Assembly: GCA_011620785.1 (NCBI GenBank)
Contig: WOYM01000116.1
Span: forward strand, 1 to 64,000
Length of the DNA stretch: 64,000 bases
Source of the DNA: Methanothrix sp.
GTDB lineage: Archaea > Halobacteriota > Methanosarcinia > Methanotrichales > Methanotrichaceae
Reading direction: 5' to 3'
The notes below the pieces were generated by a model. The model was not told the origin of the DNA, did not search any database, and worked only from the letters and a program-made list of their open reading frames with translations. Positions within the stretch are counted from its first letter, which is position 1; every line of letters starts with the position of its first letter. Below, piece after piece: positions 19,210 through 28,546 of the stretch. A program made the translations under genes and the position numbers.

Positions 19210-20091
19210 ATGAACCTTCCAGATGATGACAGGAAGCTATTCCTGAAGCTGTACCATTCACTATTGCTTTATGTAAATAACAAACATAAAATTCTGAAGG
19301 ACTTTCAGCGTCCTGAGGATCTCTCCAGGGAGGCTCTGGAGGACATTGAGAAGCTCAAAGAGAAGCTCTACTCTGAGCCCGATCAGATCGATTCATTTGT
19401 GCGGGAGAATCCCCAGGGTTTTTCAGCAGAAGAGCTGGAGATCATATCCAGCTGGCAACACTTCGTGAAAGGCAGATTCTACATCGTCCGATTTCTCAAG
19501 GATCATGCAGTCTTCATGGATGAAGGCCGTTCACCCAAGGCTTACGGGGTTAAGGGACTGGCCATGCAGTGGGAGCTGATCGGCAATCTGCCCAGAATCG
19601 TCCAAGCCACCCTTCTGCCTTTTAAAGGAAAGATCATCTTCGATGGCTCATTCAGCTGCTACAATATATTCTTCGGTTCAGGGATGAAAAGCAGCATCAA
19701 CGACAGCTTCCGCCAGGCTAAAGCGAGCTATGGAATTATAACCTCGCTGCCTTTCTCACCCAAGGATGCCGCCCCCAGCGATGCAGAGAGGCTGAGGGCA
19801 TTTCTGCGGTCCCAGGAGAGCAGAGATTTTCACTGGCAGGAGATTGAGGAGCTGCTCAGGAAAAAACCAGAGCTATTGCCCATATACAGCGAGGAGATGG
19901 GCAGGGTCCAGGCAAGAAAGTATCGAAAGAAGCTTAAAGATATCGGCATTAACGAAGGCTGGTTTGCCATAATCGAAGGGATAATAATCGCAGGCGGGCA
20001 GGATCAAAAGGAGGTGGAAAAAATAGCATATTCACTCCTCCCGGAGGAGAAGAGAAAGCTCGTCCACATATTCCACCTGAAGAGAAAATAG
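19210..20091 (+). CDS. conserved-looking protein of unknown function
   Basis: A soluble 293-aa protein with no signal peptide or membrane span and no family I can name. It starts with a helical segment (DDDRKLFLKLYHSLLLYVNN). The middle is aromatic/glycine-rich (LLPFKGKIIFDGSFSCYNIFFGSG), possibly a small beta domain. The C-terminus is a charged helical region ending KRKLVHIFHLKRK. Codon use matches its neighbours. It lies between the FBP genes and a decayed nitroreductase. Confidence 0.6.
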   Translation: MNLPDDDRKLFLKLYHSLLLYVNNKHKILKDFQRPEDLSREALEDIEKLKEKLYSEPDQIDSFVRENPQGFSAEELEIISSWQHFVKGRFYIVRFLKDHAVFMDEGRSPKAYGVKGLAMQWELIGNLPRIVQATLLPFKGKIIFDGSFSCYNIFFGSGMKSSINDSFRQAKASYGIITSLPFSPKDAAPSDAERLRAFLRSQESRDFHWQEIEELLRKKPELLPIYSEEMGRVQARKYRKKLKDIGINEGWFAIIEGIIIAGGQDQKEVEKIAYSLLPEEKRKLVHIFHLKRK

Positions 20092-20243
20092 ACCCGCTCA
20101 GCGAAAGGCCTGAAGCAGCTTTTCACTCTGCCCATATCACAGATTTCTTCCAGGAGAGGTACCGCTTCAAGGTGCAGGAGGGCTTTGATTTGATCTATCG
20201 AGCGCCCGCATTCCCAGGAGGTTTTATGAGACGAATTACCTGA
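20092..20243 (+). pseudogene. possible methyltransferase-like fragment
   Basis: One frame of this gap reads without a start codon and contains ITDFFQERYRF...EGFDLIYRAP before a TGA. The DFF and FDLIY pieces resemble the region after the SAM-binding domain in small methyltransferases (TPMT-like). The match is short and by eye only, so this may be chance. Confidence 0.15.
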
Positions 20244-20635
20244 TGAAACGGCGCTCTGTTCGGAACTATACGAAGGACATTGTGCCAAAAGAGAAGATCC
20301 TCGAACTCCTCGATATTGCCCGGTACGCCGCTTCTGCGGGGAACGGCCAGCCAGTGGAATGGATAGTTGTCCACGATCCGGAGAAGGTGAAGAAGATCGC
20401 CGCCCTGACCATCGAATGGATGAAGACGCTCGCAGGCTCAAACCATCCCATGAGCGGTTACATCCCAGTGCTTCTCGAGGCCTGGGAGAGCGGCAGGGAT
20501 GTTGTCTGTCGGGGAGCCCCGCATCTACTCGTTGCCACAATACCCGAAGGCAATACGATAGCCCAGACAGATGCCAGAAGAACTCAAAGCCGATACCAAT
20601 CCGATACCGGCTCAATTCTTGCACTCTTCGCTTGA
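20243..20635 (+). pseudogene. truncated nitroreductase-family gene
   Basis: The first part is clearly the nitroreductase FMN fold: RRSVRNYTKDIVPKEKI, ARYAASAGNGQPVEW and RGAPHLLVATIPEGNTIAQTDA. After IAQTDA the expected second half (the segment usually beginning ALTYLxLAAxxxGLGTCW) is missing. It is replaced by about 20 unrelated codons before the stop, two bases from the convergent ids gene. The product lacks half of the dimeric flavin site and is probably non-functional. Confidence 0.75.
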
Positions 20636-20636
20636 C

Positions 20637-21599
20637 CTAGTACCTTCTGCGGATCATGTAGTCGGCCAGCTCCAGCAACGTCTCTCTGGCCGATGAGGGA
20701 GGCAGAACATCTAAAGCCCTCTTGCCCTGTGCTACCATCTCCTCTGCTCTGGACCTGGCATACTCAATCGAGCCGCTCCCTTCCAGAATGGAGATCGACC
20801 GGAAGATCTCCTCTGCCGATGCATCCTTCTTGCTGAAGACAGGCACCACTACGTCATTGGTAAAGGCATGGATCATGATCAATGTCTTCTTACCCTCGAT
20901 CAGATCCCCGCCCTGCCTTTTTCCCGAGACCTCCTCCGGGGTCAAAAGATCGATGACATCATCCTGGAGCTGAAATCCCATGCCCGTCAGCCGGCCAAAC
21001 TCATCCAGCGCCCTGACCACCTCGGGCGATGCTCCGGCCAGGAGCCCCCCCATCCCTGCAGAAGCGCCATAGAGAACACCGGTCTTCTTCTCGATCATCT
21101 CCATGTACTCGTTCTCAGTCACCCGGTCTTTAGATTCGAACTCCATGTCCAGCCACTGGCCCTCGCAAATCGCCGTGCAGGTCCGGGAGAGCATATTCAT
21201 CGCCCCTAAGATCCGCTCCGGGCTGGCCGCAGTCATCCCCAAAACCTGAAAAGCCTTGGAGTAAAGGGTATCGCCAGCCAGAATAGCTCCCGACTGCCCC
21301 CAGATCTTATGCACTGTAGGCCTCCCACGGCGCACATCGGCATTGTCCATGATGTCATCATGAATGAGAGTGAAGTTATGGACCAATTCGATGGATACCG
21401 CAGCCGGAGCCAGGGCGAGAGCCTCTCCACCCGCAGCCTCAGCCGCAAGTAGCAGCATCGACGGCCTCAGCCTCTTCCCGCCGGAGTCCACCAGGTGCCG
21501 GCTCGCCTCATACAGGCCGCGCGGATGCATCACGGGGAGCAGCTTTTCGATGGTTGCCGTTACCAGAGCCGCACGCCTCTCCAGCTCTTCCTCCATCAT
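20637..21599 (-). CDS. idsA: geranylgeranyl/farnesyl diphosphate synthase
   Basis: Trans-isoprenyl diphosphate synthase that builds the prenyl chains of archaeal ether lipids. The first aspartate-rich motif is HDDIMD (preceded by FTLI), the second is LQDDVIDLL, and GGKRLRP binds diphosphate. It is about 320 aa. GTG 21608 is possible, but ATG 21599 has better spacing to GGAGG. It is the last gene of the superoperon, converging with the nitroreductase fragment. Confidence 0.94.
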   Translation of the reverse strand: MMEEELERRAALVTATIEKLLPVMHPRGLYEASRHLVDSGGKRLRPSMLLLAAEAAGGEALALAPAAVSIELVHNFTLIHDDIMDNADVRRGRPTVHKIWGQSGAILAGDTLYSKAFQVLGMTAASPERILGAMNMLSRTCTAICEGQWLDMEFESKDRVTENEYMEMIEKKTGVLYGASAGMGGLLAGASPEVVRALDEFGRLTGMGFQLQDDVIDLLTPEEVSGKRQGGDLIEGKKTLIMIHAFTNDVVVPVFSKKDASAEEIFRSISILEGSGSIEYARSRAEEMVAQGKRALDVLPPSSARETLLELADYMIRRRY

Positions 21600-21644
21600 C
21601 CTTCTCACAACCTCCCTATCCCTTGATTTTATTTAAATTAAGCT

Positions 21645-22982
21645 TCAATCGATGAGAAGCTCCTGGCCGTTCCTCACCAGATGGATATTTGATCCCAGAG
21701 AGTAGCCCGTCTCCTCAGCCATCATCAGATAGCTGCCATGACTCCTAAGCGTCCCGTGGCTCGGTATGACATGCTCCGGATTGATCATCCGCAAGAGTTC
21801 CCAGTGATCCTCCTGGCAGGCATGCCCGGAGACATGCACATTATCGTAGATCCTGCCTCCTCTCATCTTTAGCTTGGTCACCACAGTATGGCGGTTGGAC
21901 TCGTTCAGAGGCTGGGGAATGATTCCTGCGGAGAAGATCACTCGATCTCCGGACTCCACCAGAAAGTCGGTCTCTCCATTGGCCACCCGGCTCAATATCG
22001 CCCCCGGCTCCCCCTGATGGCCGGTCATGATGGGCAGATACTTGTCCTTGCCCTCGTTCATGATCCTCTTCAGGGCCTTGTCCACCGACTTTCTCCTTCC
22101 AAAGACTGAGACTTCCCCCTGCTGGGCATAACCGGTCCGCACTGCCGTACCCCAGTATTTCTCCATGGACCGGCCTAAGAGCACCGGCTTTCTCCCCATC
22201 TTATGAGCAGCCTCGATTATCGCTCTGATCCGGGCGATATGGGAGGAGAAGGTGGTGACCATGACCCCAGACCTGGATTCCTCTGTGCCGATAAGAACGT
22301 CCATCACCAGATCCTTGGCTATCTGCTCGGACGGCGTCTTTCCGGAGATGGCGGCATTGGTGGTCTCGGTGATGAGAGCCAGCACCCCCTCCTTTCCCAA
22401 GGCCCTCAGCCGGGCAAAGTCTGGCGGCTCACCCAATGTCGGAGATCGATCGATCTTGAAGTCATTGGCATAGAGTATGATCCCTTTGGGAGTGTGAATG
22501 GCGGCAAACACGCAGTCCACAATGCTATGCTGCACCCGCACGAACTCCAGATCGATATCCGGCGTAACCTGAAAACGCTCTCCAGCGTTCATTGTCTTCA
22601 GGGGATTGTTCACCCCGAAGATCTTCTCCGACTTGATCTCCTGATTTATCAGGTCTGCCGTAAACGGCGAGGCAATTATCGGAGCATGGTACTTATGAGC
22701 CAGCTTGGATATGGCTCCGATATGATCGAGGTGACCATGAGTGCAGGCGATGGCCCTGACTTTTCCTTCAACGTTCTCCATTATGCTGTCATCGGGAATG
22801 GCGCCTATGTTGATCAGGTCTGCGGCATGCAGGGACTCTACATCGGTATCCTCATGAATCTGCACCCGATCCAGCCTGATCCCCATATCCATTACTACAA
22901 TATCTTTTCCTATCCTTATCGCAGTCATGTTGCGGCCGATCTCATTATAGCCGCCGACGGCGATTATCGCAATATCTTTCAT
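21645..22982 (-). CDS. rnj: archaeal ribonuclease J
   Basis: Metallo-beta-lactamase/beta-CASP nuclease, a 5'-3' exoribonuclease of euryarchaea. The zinc motif THGHLDHIGA is intact, the beta-CASP block includes LPIMTGHQGEPGAILSRVA, and the C-terminal HVSGHACQEDH and VIPSHGTLRSH close the active site. At 445 aa it is standard length. Its ATG overlaps the fni stop (ATGA). Its place inside the isoprenoid part of the operon is conserved in many euryarchaea, to my knowledge. Confidence 0.94.
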   Translation of the reverse strand: MKDIAIIAVGGYNEIGRNMTAIRIGKDIVVMDMGIRLDRVQIHEDTDVESLHAADLINIGAIPDDSIMENVEGKVRAIACTHGHLDHIGAISKLAHKYHAPIIASPFTADLINQEIKSEKIFGVNNPLKTMNAGERFQVTPDIDLEFVRVQHSIVDCVFAAIHTPKGIILYANDFKIDRSPTLGEPPDFARLRALGKEGVLALITETTNAAISGKTPSEQIAKDLVMDVLIGTEESRSGVMVTTFSSHIARIRAIIEAAHKMGRKPVLLGRSMEKYWGTAVRTGYAQQGEVSVFGRRKSVDKALKRIMNEGKDKYLPIMTGHQGEPGAILSRVANGETDFLVESGDRVIFSAGIIPQPLNESNRHTVVTKLKMRGGRIYDNVHVSGHACQEDHWELLRMINPEHVIPSHGTLRSHGSYLMMAEETGYSLGSNIHLVRNGQELLID

Positions 22983-24076
22983 TTTGTCAACTCTCTATAA
23001 GCAGAAAACTCATTCAAATCATAACCCCGTGCCAGAAGCCATTCTCTGGTCCTTCCTAGAACCACAAGAGGGACTCCTTTCAGCTCCCCAGCCCTTCTGC
23101 AACCGGTGAGGAACATACAGATCCTCAGAGCGCGCAGATACGGGCTCATGGCACTGACCACGGTCTTTGCATCTTTTGTTGCCGGTTTGAGCATGGGAAG
23201 GGCAGTCCCGGCAAGGCTCGCCCCCAGTGAGAGGCTCTTAGCAACATCCAGGCCGCTCCTGATCCCTCCCGAGGATATAACGTCCAGGCCAATAGATCGG
23301 CACTCGACGATGCTCACAGGAGTAGGAATCCCCCAGCTCCAAAACAGCCTTCCCATCTCCTCCAGCTCACGGTCGCCGATCTCAGCTGCCCGGTAGGTCT
23401 CAACTCCGGCCCAGGAGAGGCCCCCTTGACCGGAGACGTCTATCATCTTGACTCCCACATCTGCCAGGCTGGCAGCCGTCTCCCTGGATATGCCCGCCCC
23501 CGTCTCCTTGACGATTATGGGCACCGATCCATTTGCTGCCTCTCCTAACACTTTGACCACTCCGGAGGCATCTCGATCCCCCTCCGGCTGAATGCTCTCC
23601 TGGAGGAAGTTCAGATGGACGGCGATGGCATCAGCATCTATCATCTCTGCCAGCTGATCCAAAATCCCGGGTCCGGACCGCTTCAGCTGCACCGCGCCGA
23701 TGTTTCCGATGATCGGAATATCGGGAGCTGCATCCCGTACCGCGGAGAAGGTATCCTTCAGGCTCTCTTCTTCAAGAGCTGCCCTCTGCGAGCCCACTCC
23801 CATGGCTATGCCAAGCTCGGATGCTGCCAGAGCCAGATTTACGTTGATCTCCTTGACGCTGGGATGGCCTCCGGTCATAGCGCTGATCATGAGTGGTGCC
23901 GATAGCTTTCTTCCCAAAAAACGGCAGGAAGTATCGATATCTGCCTCGTCGATTTCCGGCAGAGCCTTATGGACAAGCACCAGATCATCAAAGGACCTAG
24001 CCACTGCTCCCTCAGATTCCACAGGATTGTCCAGGCAGATTCTGATATGATCGAGCTTCCGGCTGGAGGTGGTCAA
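22979..24076 (-). CDS. fni: type 2 isopentenyl-diphosphate delta-isomerase
   Basis: FMN-dependent IPP/DMAPP isomerase of the archaeal mevalonate pathway, 365 aa. Family motifs visible are RKLDHIRICLD, MISAMTGGHP, GVGSQRAALE, AVHLNFLQE (with GDRD after it), KETGAGIS and the FMN phosphate site SSGGIRSGLDVAKSL. Translation starts at TTG overlapping the ipk stop (GATTGA), the same unusual start as in rpsB, rpoK and rpoN of this operon. Confidence 0.94.
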   Translation of the reverse strand: MTTSSRKLDHIRICLDNPVESEGAVARSFDDLVLVHKALPEIDEADIDTSCRFLGRKLSAPLMISAMTGGHPSVKEINVNLALAASELGIAMGVGSQRAALEEESLKDTFSAVRDAAPDIPIIGNIGAVQLKRSGPGILDQLAEMIDADAIAVHLNFLQESIQPEGDRDASGVVKVLGEAANGSVPIIVKETGAGISRETAASLADVGVKMIDVSGQGGLSWAGVETYRAAEIGDRELEEMGRLFWSWGIPTPVSIVECRSIGLDVISSGGIRSGLDVAKSLSLGASLAGTALPMLKPATKDAKTVVSAMSPYLRALRICMFLTGCRRAGELKGVPLVVLGRTREWLLARGYDLNEFSAYRELTK

Positions 24077-24825
24077 TCCGGCCTCCAGACCTTGGTCCCT
24101 ATGGCCTCGCCCCGCAGAGCCCGCACGATGTTCCCCTCTTTGGAGGCATTGAATATCATTGAGCTCATGCCCATATCTGCCAGGTCCAGTAATTCATCCA
24201 GCTTTCCCTTCATCCCGCCGGTGACGTCAATACCTGCGCTTCCTCCGATGGCTCCCTCAATTAACGGAAGATCCGATCTCTTGACCTCTGCCATGGGCCG
24301 GCCAGAGAACAGTACCCCATCCACATTGCAGCCCACGGCCACAACCTCTGCCTTGAGAGCTCTGGCCAGATGGCTTACCAACTGGTCCCCGGATACTATC
24401 CCTGCCCTCTGAGTCAAGTCCATGGCCACATCACCATGCAATATGGGCATAATGCCATCCTCCAGCATCTTTTTTATCGGCTCAGTGGCAAAGCTCTCTA
24501 TTCTTCCCCCAGACAGGATCAAGCAGGATAAGGGGTGGACGGGCAGGGCCTCGACCCCTGCTTTGGCCAGGGCCTCGAGCATCAGACGGTTCAGTCTGAC
24601 CACCGACTCATGGGTCACCCTCAAGCCCTCCGGGCTGAACCTCTTTGGCAAGCCATATTGTCTGGCAGGGATATGTCCAAAGGACCCTGCTCCGTGTACC
24701 AGCACCAGATCGTGAGGCCTGGAGGCGACCTCTCTGGCCACCCGCTCAATCTCCATGGGCAGTGCGCCTCTCTCGCAGCTCTTATCGGTCAGAATGCTTC
24801 CTCCGATCTTCAAGACCCGAACCAT
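24073..24825 (-). CDS. ipk: isopentenyl phosphate kinase
   Basis: Amino-acid-kinase-fold enzyme that phosphorylates isopentenyl phosphate in the alternative archaeal mevalonate pathway. KIGGSILTDK and VHGAGSFGHIPARQYGL contain the nucleotide site and the catalytic His of IPK; VDGVLF and DVTGGMKGKL follow. ATG 24825 (250 aa) is chosen for its GGGAGGG ribosome site; the longer frame adds 15 unlikely residues. Start and stop overlap or abut its neighbours. Confidence 0.93.
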   Translation of the reverse strand: MVRVLKIGGSILTDKSCERGALPMEIERVAREVASRPHDLVLVHGAGSFGHIPARQYGLPKRFSPEGLRVTHESVVRLNRLMLEALAKAGVEALPVHPLSCLILSGGRIESFATEPIKKMLEDGIMPILHGDVAMDLTQRAGIVSGDQLVSHLARALKAEVVAVGCNVDGVLFSGRPMAEVKRSDLPLIEGAIGGSAGIDVTGGMKGKLDELLDLADMGMSSMIFNASKEGNIVRALRGEAIGTKVWRPD

Positions 24826-24841
24826 TGCTCGCCCTCCCGAC

Positions 24842-25795
24842 TCACGCAACCTCCAGCCGGACGCCCTCACAGCCCATCATAGCTGCAAATGCCATTCCTC
24901 TGGCCTGCCTCAAGGCCACCAATAGAGCCTCCTTTCCGGCCATCCCGGGAAGAGCGATCATACAGCCTCCTCCACCCGCTCCAGTCAATTTGGCCCCTAA
25001 GGCTCCACCGGCATTCCTTGCGGCATAAACCAGCTCGGACAGCTCTCTGGAGCCCACCCCCAGAGCCTCCAGCAGGCCGTGGTTGATGTCCATCAGCTCG
25101 CCCAGATCTCTGAGTTTCTTCTCTCTGACCAGAGGGACCGCCCTCTCGGATATGGCCCCTATGGCCTGGAATATGGGACCCACCAGGTCTGGATAGCGCT
25201 CTTTTAAGAGCTGAACCTTCTCCACCAGGGAAAAGGTATCATGAGGCAGTCTGGTGTATCCCACCACCATCTCTAAAGGTGGAAGATCGAGACGCTGGTT
25301 GTCATCTGCAATCCTCTGGTAGCCGCCATAAGTGGCTAAAGCGGTATCCATGGGGCCGCCCCGCCCCTTTTGAACCCCCTTCTCTATGCGGTAGGAGAGC
25401 GCTGCAATCTCTTTTTGTGATAATTCCAGGCCCAGGTGACCGCTTAGAGCAGCTACCGTAGCAACCACTATGGAAGCTGATGATCCAAGACCCGCTGCCA
25501 GTGGGATGTCCGACTCGATCATGACCCTAACATCTCTTGCATCAAGCTCCTTTAAAACAGCTGATACATATCGAGTAGCATAGGCCGCACTGGCTGACCT
25601 GATCTCCCCGGTAGAGAGATCCAGAGAAAAACCTCGCAGTAAAAGGTCGTCAGTCTCTATCAAAACCCTTCCCGGCAGGCTCTGCACAATAGCCCTGGCC
25701 CGCAGATCTATGGCTCCTCCCAGTGCGGCAGTGCCGGAGACAACGGCATGCTCTCCGAAGAGGATGATCTTGCCAGGAGCCGATGCCGTCGTCAT
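24842..25795 (-). CDS. mvk: mevalonate kinase
   Basis: GHMP kinase, 317 aa. It has the N-terminal SAPGKIILFGEHAVV, the ATP loop PLAAGLGSSASIVVA, the substrate-site segment KGRGGPMDTALATYGG and C-terminal KLTGAGGGGCMIAL. It performs the first phosphorylation of mevalonate. The neighbouring ipk and fni complete the later steps; the decarboxylase step is not encoded in this window. Confidence 0.95.
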   Translation of the reverse strand: MTTASAPGKIILFGEHAVVSGTAALGGAIDLRARAIVQSLPGRVLIETDDLLLRGFSLDLSTGEIRSASAAYATRYVSAVLKELDARDVRVMIESDIPLAAGLGSSASIVVATVAALSGHLGLELSQKEIAALSYRIEKGVQKGRGGPMDTALATYGGYQRIADDNQRLDLPPLEMVVGYTRLPHDTFSLVEKVQLLKERYPDLVGPIFQAIGAISERAVPLVREKKLRDLGELMDINHGLLEALGVGSRELSELVYAARNAGGALGAKLTGAGGGGCMIALPGMAGKEALLVALRQARGMAFAAMMGCEGVRLEVA

Positions 25796-25807
25796 GAGAA
25801 GCCCTCT

Positions 25808-26596
25808 TCAGGTGAAGACAATCGCTCCGTATCCTACTACCTGGCTATAGTCGCCGCTAACGTCCCCACTTGTGCCATAGCAAAGCAGCTTGCCGCTGCC
25901 GGCCCCCAAAAGGCGAGAGGCAGCGATCGTTGCCGCAATCGGTCCGATGCCACATGAGGATGCATTGTAGCGGTAGACCCGGGAGTAGATCTGGGGGATA
26001 TCCATATTCAGGATGGCCTCAATGATCTGTGAATCCACCTTTCTTGCCACATCCCTTGGCTCATAATGGGTAAAATCGCTGCTCGCAATCACAGTGCACT
26101 CCCGCTTGAGCTTCAAGGCCGCCCGGGCGATCTCCTCGCCCACCTCTACTGCCGTCTCCTCATCCTGCATTCCCATGGAGATGGCAAGGATCTTGAAATC
26201 CTCAAAGCGCTTCTGAAGAAACGGGAGTTGCACCTCAATTGAATGCTCATGCTGGTGAGCGGCCTCATCGTGGTCGATGATGCTCCCTGTCAGAAGATCG
26301 GCCAGCTCGATGTCTGGTGTGACCACCCCCAGAGGAGTTCTCCATGAATCGCGAGATAGTGCTACCGGAGAGCCTAAGCCATGATGGTTAGGCCCCAGGA
26401 TCACATAGGTCTCTCTCTTTGGCAAGCGGGAGTGGACCATTGCGGCAATCCGACCGGAATAGACGTATCCGGCATGGGGGACCACGCCGCCTAATATTGG
26501 CATCTCCTCTGCAGGAGGCATGAATTCATCCAGCTGGCGCTCAAGCTCCGCTGAGCTACCTGGGTAGAACTGGCCGGCAACAGCTGGAGGCCTCAC
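25808..26596 (-). CDS. MEMO1 family protein (AmmeMemoRadiSam system protein B)
   Basis: A 262-aa member of the MEMO family, which has the fold of class III extradiol dioxygenases. Signature segments: RPPAVAGQFYPG at the start, VPHAGYVYSG, ILGPNHHG, HEHSIEVQLPFLQ and ASSDFTHYEP. The archaeal function is not established. GTG 26596, four bases after the rpsB stop, is chosen since the family begins with the RPPAVAG block; the longer frame runs back into rpsB. Confidence 0.9.
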   Translation of the reverse strand: MRPPAVAGQFYPGSSAELERQLDEFMPPAEEMPILGGVVPHAGYVYSGRIAAMVHSRLPKRETYVILGPNHHGLGSPVALSRDSWRTPLGVVTPDIELADLLTGSIIDHDEAAHQHEHSIEVQLPFLQKRFEDFKILAISMGMQDEETAVEVGEEIARAALKLKRECTVIASSDFTHYEPRDVARKVDSQIIEAILNMDIPQIYSRVYRYNASSCGIGPIAATIAASRLLGAGSGKLLCYGTSGDVSGDYSQVVGYGAIVFT

Positions 26597-26600
26597 TGAC

Positions 26601-27221
26601 TCAGAACTCCATCTCGAAGTCCGAGATAGTGTACTTGAACCGGTCCTCTTGTCCACTCTCACGCAGCACCTGGCGAGCAAGGAGCCAGTAGATCAGAGTA
26701 AGAGCCTTTCTGCCCTTGTTGTTGGTGGGTATTACCAGGTCGACATTTGAGGTCATATTGTTGGTGTCGCACAGGGCGATCACAGGTATTCCCACATCAA
26801 CTGCCTCATTTACCGCCTGAGCATCCCCGCTGGGGTCAGTGGCAATAAGCACATCCGGCTCCATGAATCCCCGAAAGGCCGGATTGGTCAGGGTATTGGG
26901 CACGAAGCGTCCCACATTTGCCGTTGCTCCCGTAGCCTTGGCGAACATCAGGGCAGGCCTCTGGCCGTACTGCCTGGCGGATACGATCAGAATATTTGCC
27001 GGATCGTATTTGGACAGGAACTTGGCGGCCAGGCGGATGCGCTTATCTGTGGATTGAACATCCAGTACATAGAGCCCGTCTGACCTTACCCGGTAAATGT
27101 AAGGCATCATATCATTTGTCTTTTGCTGAGTACCAATATGTACGCCCGCGGCGAGGTACTCATCTATCGGTATGAGAGTCTCATATTCTCCCGCTACCGT
27201 CATCACCTCATCTTCTTCCAA
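26601..27221 (-). CDS. rpsB: 30S ribosomal protein S2
   Basis: Ribosomal small-subunit protein uS2, 206 aa. The [19 protein letters not shown] and [21 protein letters not shown] blocks and [10 protein letters not shown] are typical of archaeal S2. AGGTGA stands five bases before TTG 27221, making TTG the likely start; ATG 27203 is too close to the next GAGGTG. Enolase, which often lies between rpoK and rpsB in euryarchaea, is absent; the gap is only 14 bp. Confidence 0.94.
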   Translation of the reverse strand: MEEDEVMTVAGEYETLIPIDEYLAAGVHIGTQQKTNDMMPYIYRVRSDGLYVLDVQSTDKRIRLAAKFLSKYDPANILIVSARQYGQRPALMFAKATGATANVGRFVPNTLTNPAFRGFMEPDVLIATDPSGDAQAVNEAVDVGIPVIALCDTNNMTSNVDLVIPTNNKGRKALTLIYWLLARQVLRESGQEDRFKYTISDFEMEF

Positions 27222-27235
27222 CTAATTCACCTACC

Positions 27236-27415
27236 TTAATAGCGATTGCGTTTTACGGTGATGGGAATTACGCCCAGTCTCATCTCTTCAAGCGCTATTT
27301 CTAGAGGGTCGGTATGATTTGTATCGATCAATACTGGAGCGCCCATGAAAACCTGCAAAGCTCGTGCTCCTACTATGCGCGCACGTTCATATCTGGTATA
27401 TTTCTCGCCCTTCAA
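27236..27415 (-). CDS. rpoK: DNA-directed RNA polymerase subunit K
   Basis: A 59-codon gene. The translation shows the RpoK/Rpb6 core: [17 protein letters not shown], then APVLIDTN, then [10 protein letters not shown] and the C-terminal PITVKRNRY. It helps assemble and stabilise RNA polymerase. GAGGTGG lies before a TTG start, with no ATG in position. It sits between tRNA-Pro and rpsB. Confidence 0.93.
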   Translation of the reverse strand: MKGEKYTRYERARIVGARALQVFMGAPVLIDTNHTDPLEIALEEMRLGVIPITVKRNRY

Positions 27416-27442
27416 ATAGCCACCTCAAAAGGAAGAGTATGA

Positions 27443-27517
27443 TGGGGTTGCTGAGATTCGAACTCAGGTCACAGCGTCCCGAACGCTGTAGGATGGACCA
27501 GGCTACCCTACAACCCC
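27443..27517 (-). tRNA. tRNA-Pro (CGG)
   Basis: The reverse complement folds completely: acceptor GGGGTTG/CAACCCC, anticodon arm CAGCG-TTCGGGA-CGCTG with anticodon CGG, T-arm CTGAG-TTCGAAT-CTCAG and discriminator A. No intron is present. It lies inside the protein operon between rpoN and rpoK, three bases from the rpoN stop, so it must be cut out of the polycistronic transcript. Confidence 0.95.
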
Positions 27518-27520
27518 CTT

Positions 27521-27706
27521 CTACTGGTACCGCCTCAGGGTATCTACTATCTCCACATGGGAGAGTAGCATACGCCTGCAGCAATATTTGTCTATTCCCA
27601 GGTCATCCATGACTTTGCCGGGAGGCTCTGTCTTGATGCGCTCCCGGTATTCCTCCCATACATGGGATATCACTTTGCCGCAGGAAAAGCACCTGACTGG
27701 TATCAA
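27521..27706 (-). CDS. rpoN: DNA-directed RNA polymerase subunit N
   Basis: Zinc-binding Rpb10 homologue, 61 aa. The zinc site is formed by CFSCGK near the start and the paired cysteines in KYCCRRMLLSHV. LDDLGI-like MDDLGIDKYC is conserved. The start codon is TTG, with AGGTGA six bases upstream; no ATG or GTG is available before the essential PVRCFSCG block. It lies between rpsI and tRNA-Pro. Confidence 0.95.
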   Translation of the reverse strand: MIPVRCFSCGKVISHVWEEYRERIKTEPPGKVMDDLGIDKYCCRRMLLSHVEIVDTLRRYQ

Positions 27707-27712
27707 GCAGTT

Positions 27713-28111
27713 TCACCTGTAGGACTTCTGGTATTTGGATCTTGCACCGGGGCCGCCGAACTTTTTCCTCTCTTTATGGCGGTGATCGCTGACGAGGAGG
27801 TTTCGGTCGTAATCGGAATAGGCCTCTTTCAGTGCCGTATCGCCCGTCCATTCCACGATGCCCTTGGCAATTGCAGTACGAACGGCGTCCGTCTGCCCCA
27901 TGATCCCGCCGCCACTGACGACGACATCGATGTTCATTCCTTTTAATAGGTCTCCGGCGATCTCGACCGGTTCCTGAATCTTGAGTCTGGCAAGCCTGGG
28001 CTCGTGGATATCCAGGGGCACCTTGTTGATACGCACGATGCCCTTTCCTTCCTTCAGAGTGGCCCTCGCAGTTGCCGCCTTTTTCTTGCCAGAGGTATTA
28101 ATAATCTTCAT
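27713..28111 (-). CDS. rpsI: 30S ribosomal protein S9
   Basis: Ribosomal protein uS9, 132 aa. [17 protein letters not shown] opens the protein, [20 protein letters not shown] is the central signature, and the basic tail ends [14 protein letters not shown] with the C-terminal Arg that reaches the P-site tRNA. It lies in the rplM-rpsI order conserved across domains. Confidence 0.97.
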   Translation of the reverse strand: MKIINTSGKKKAATARATLKEGKGIVRINKVPLDIHEPRLARLKIQEPVEIAGDLLKGMNIDVVVSGGGIMGQTDAVRTAIAKGIVEWTGDTALKEAYSDYDRNLLVSDHRHKERKKFGGPGARSKYQKSYR

Positions 28112-28121
28112 ATTGAACCTC

Positions 28122-28541
28122 TCAGAAGTTTGCTCCGAGCCTCTTGCTCAAGGCGCCAAGCTCGATGTACTTGTTATTGCTCTCAGTTCTCATCTTAGCA
28201 GCATCAGGCTGGGATAACTCCAGTCCCCTGAACTCTCTGGGAATGCCCACATAGATCTTGAGCCTGGAGAATGCATCTCTTCCCCGCCTCATCTTGTAGG
28301 GAAGCATGCCCCGCACCGTCCTCTTCAGAATCATCTCCGGCCGGCGTGGGAAGTAGGGGCCTCTCTCTTTATGGCCGCGCGCCCTAGTCTGGCCGTAATC
28401 CGTAAAGATGTGCTCCTTGTCCCCTGTGATGAGAGCTTTCTCGGCATTGACGATATTGACCTCTTCTCCTGCCAGGAGGCTCTTGGCGGTGACACTTGCT
28501 AAGCGCCCCAGGACCAATCCAGTTGCATCTACTACTACCAT
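28122..28541 (-). CDS. rplM: 50S ribosomal protein L13
   Basis: Ribosomal protein uL13, 139 aa. [19 protein letters not shown] is the conserved N-terminus and [19 protein letters not shown] the central signature. ATG 28541 is preferred over GTG 28550 because GAGGTGA, overlapping the rpl18e stop, is properly spaced for it. Confidence 0.96.
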   Translation of the reverse strand: MVVVDATGLVLGRLASVTAKSLLAGEEVNIVNAEKALITGDKEHIFTDYGQTRARGHKERGPYFPRRPEMILKRTVRGMLPYKMRRGRDAFSRLKIYVGIPREFRGLELSQPDAAKMRTESNNKYIELGALSKRLGANF

Positions 28542-28546
28542 CGCTC

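Noticed and set aside
22203..23000. 265-codon plus-strand frame over RNase J
   Set aside because: Antisense to a complete RNase J with all motifs; composition is typical of a shadow frame.
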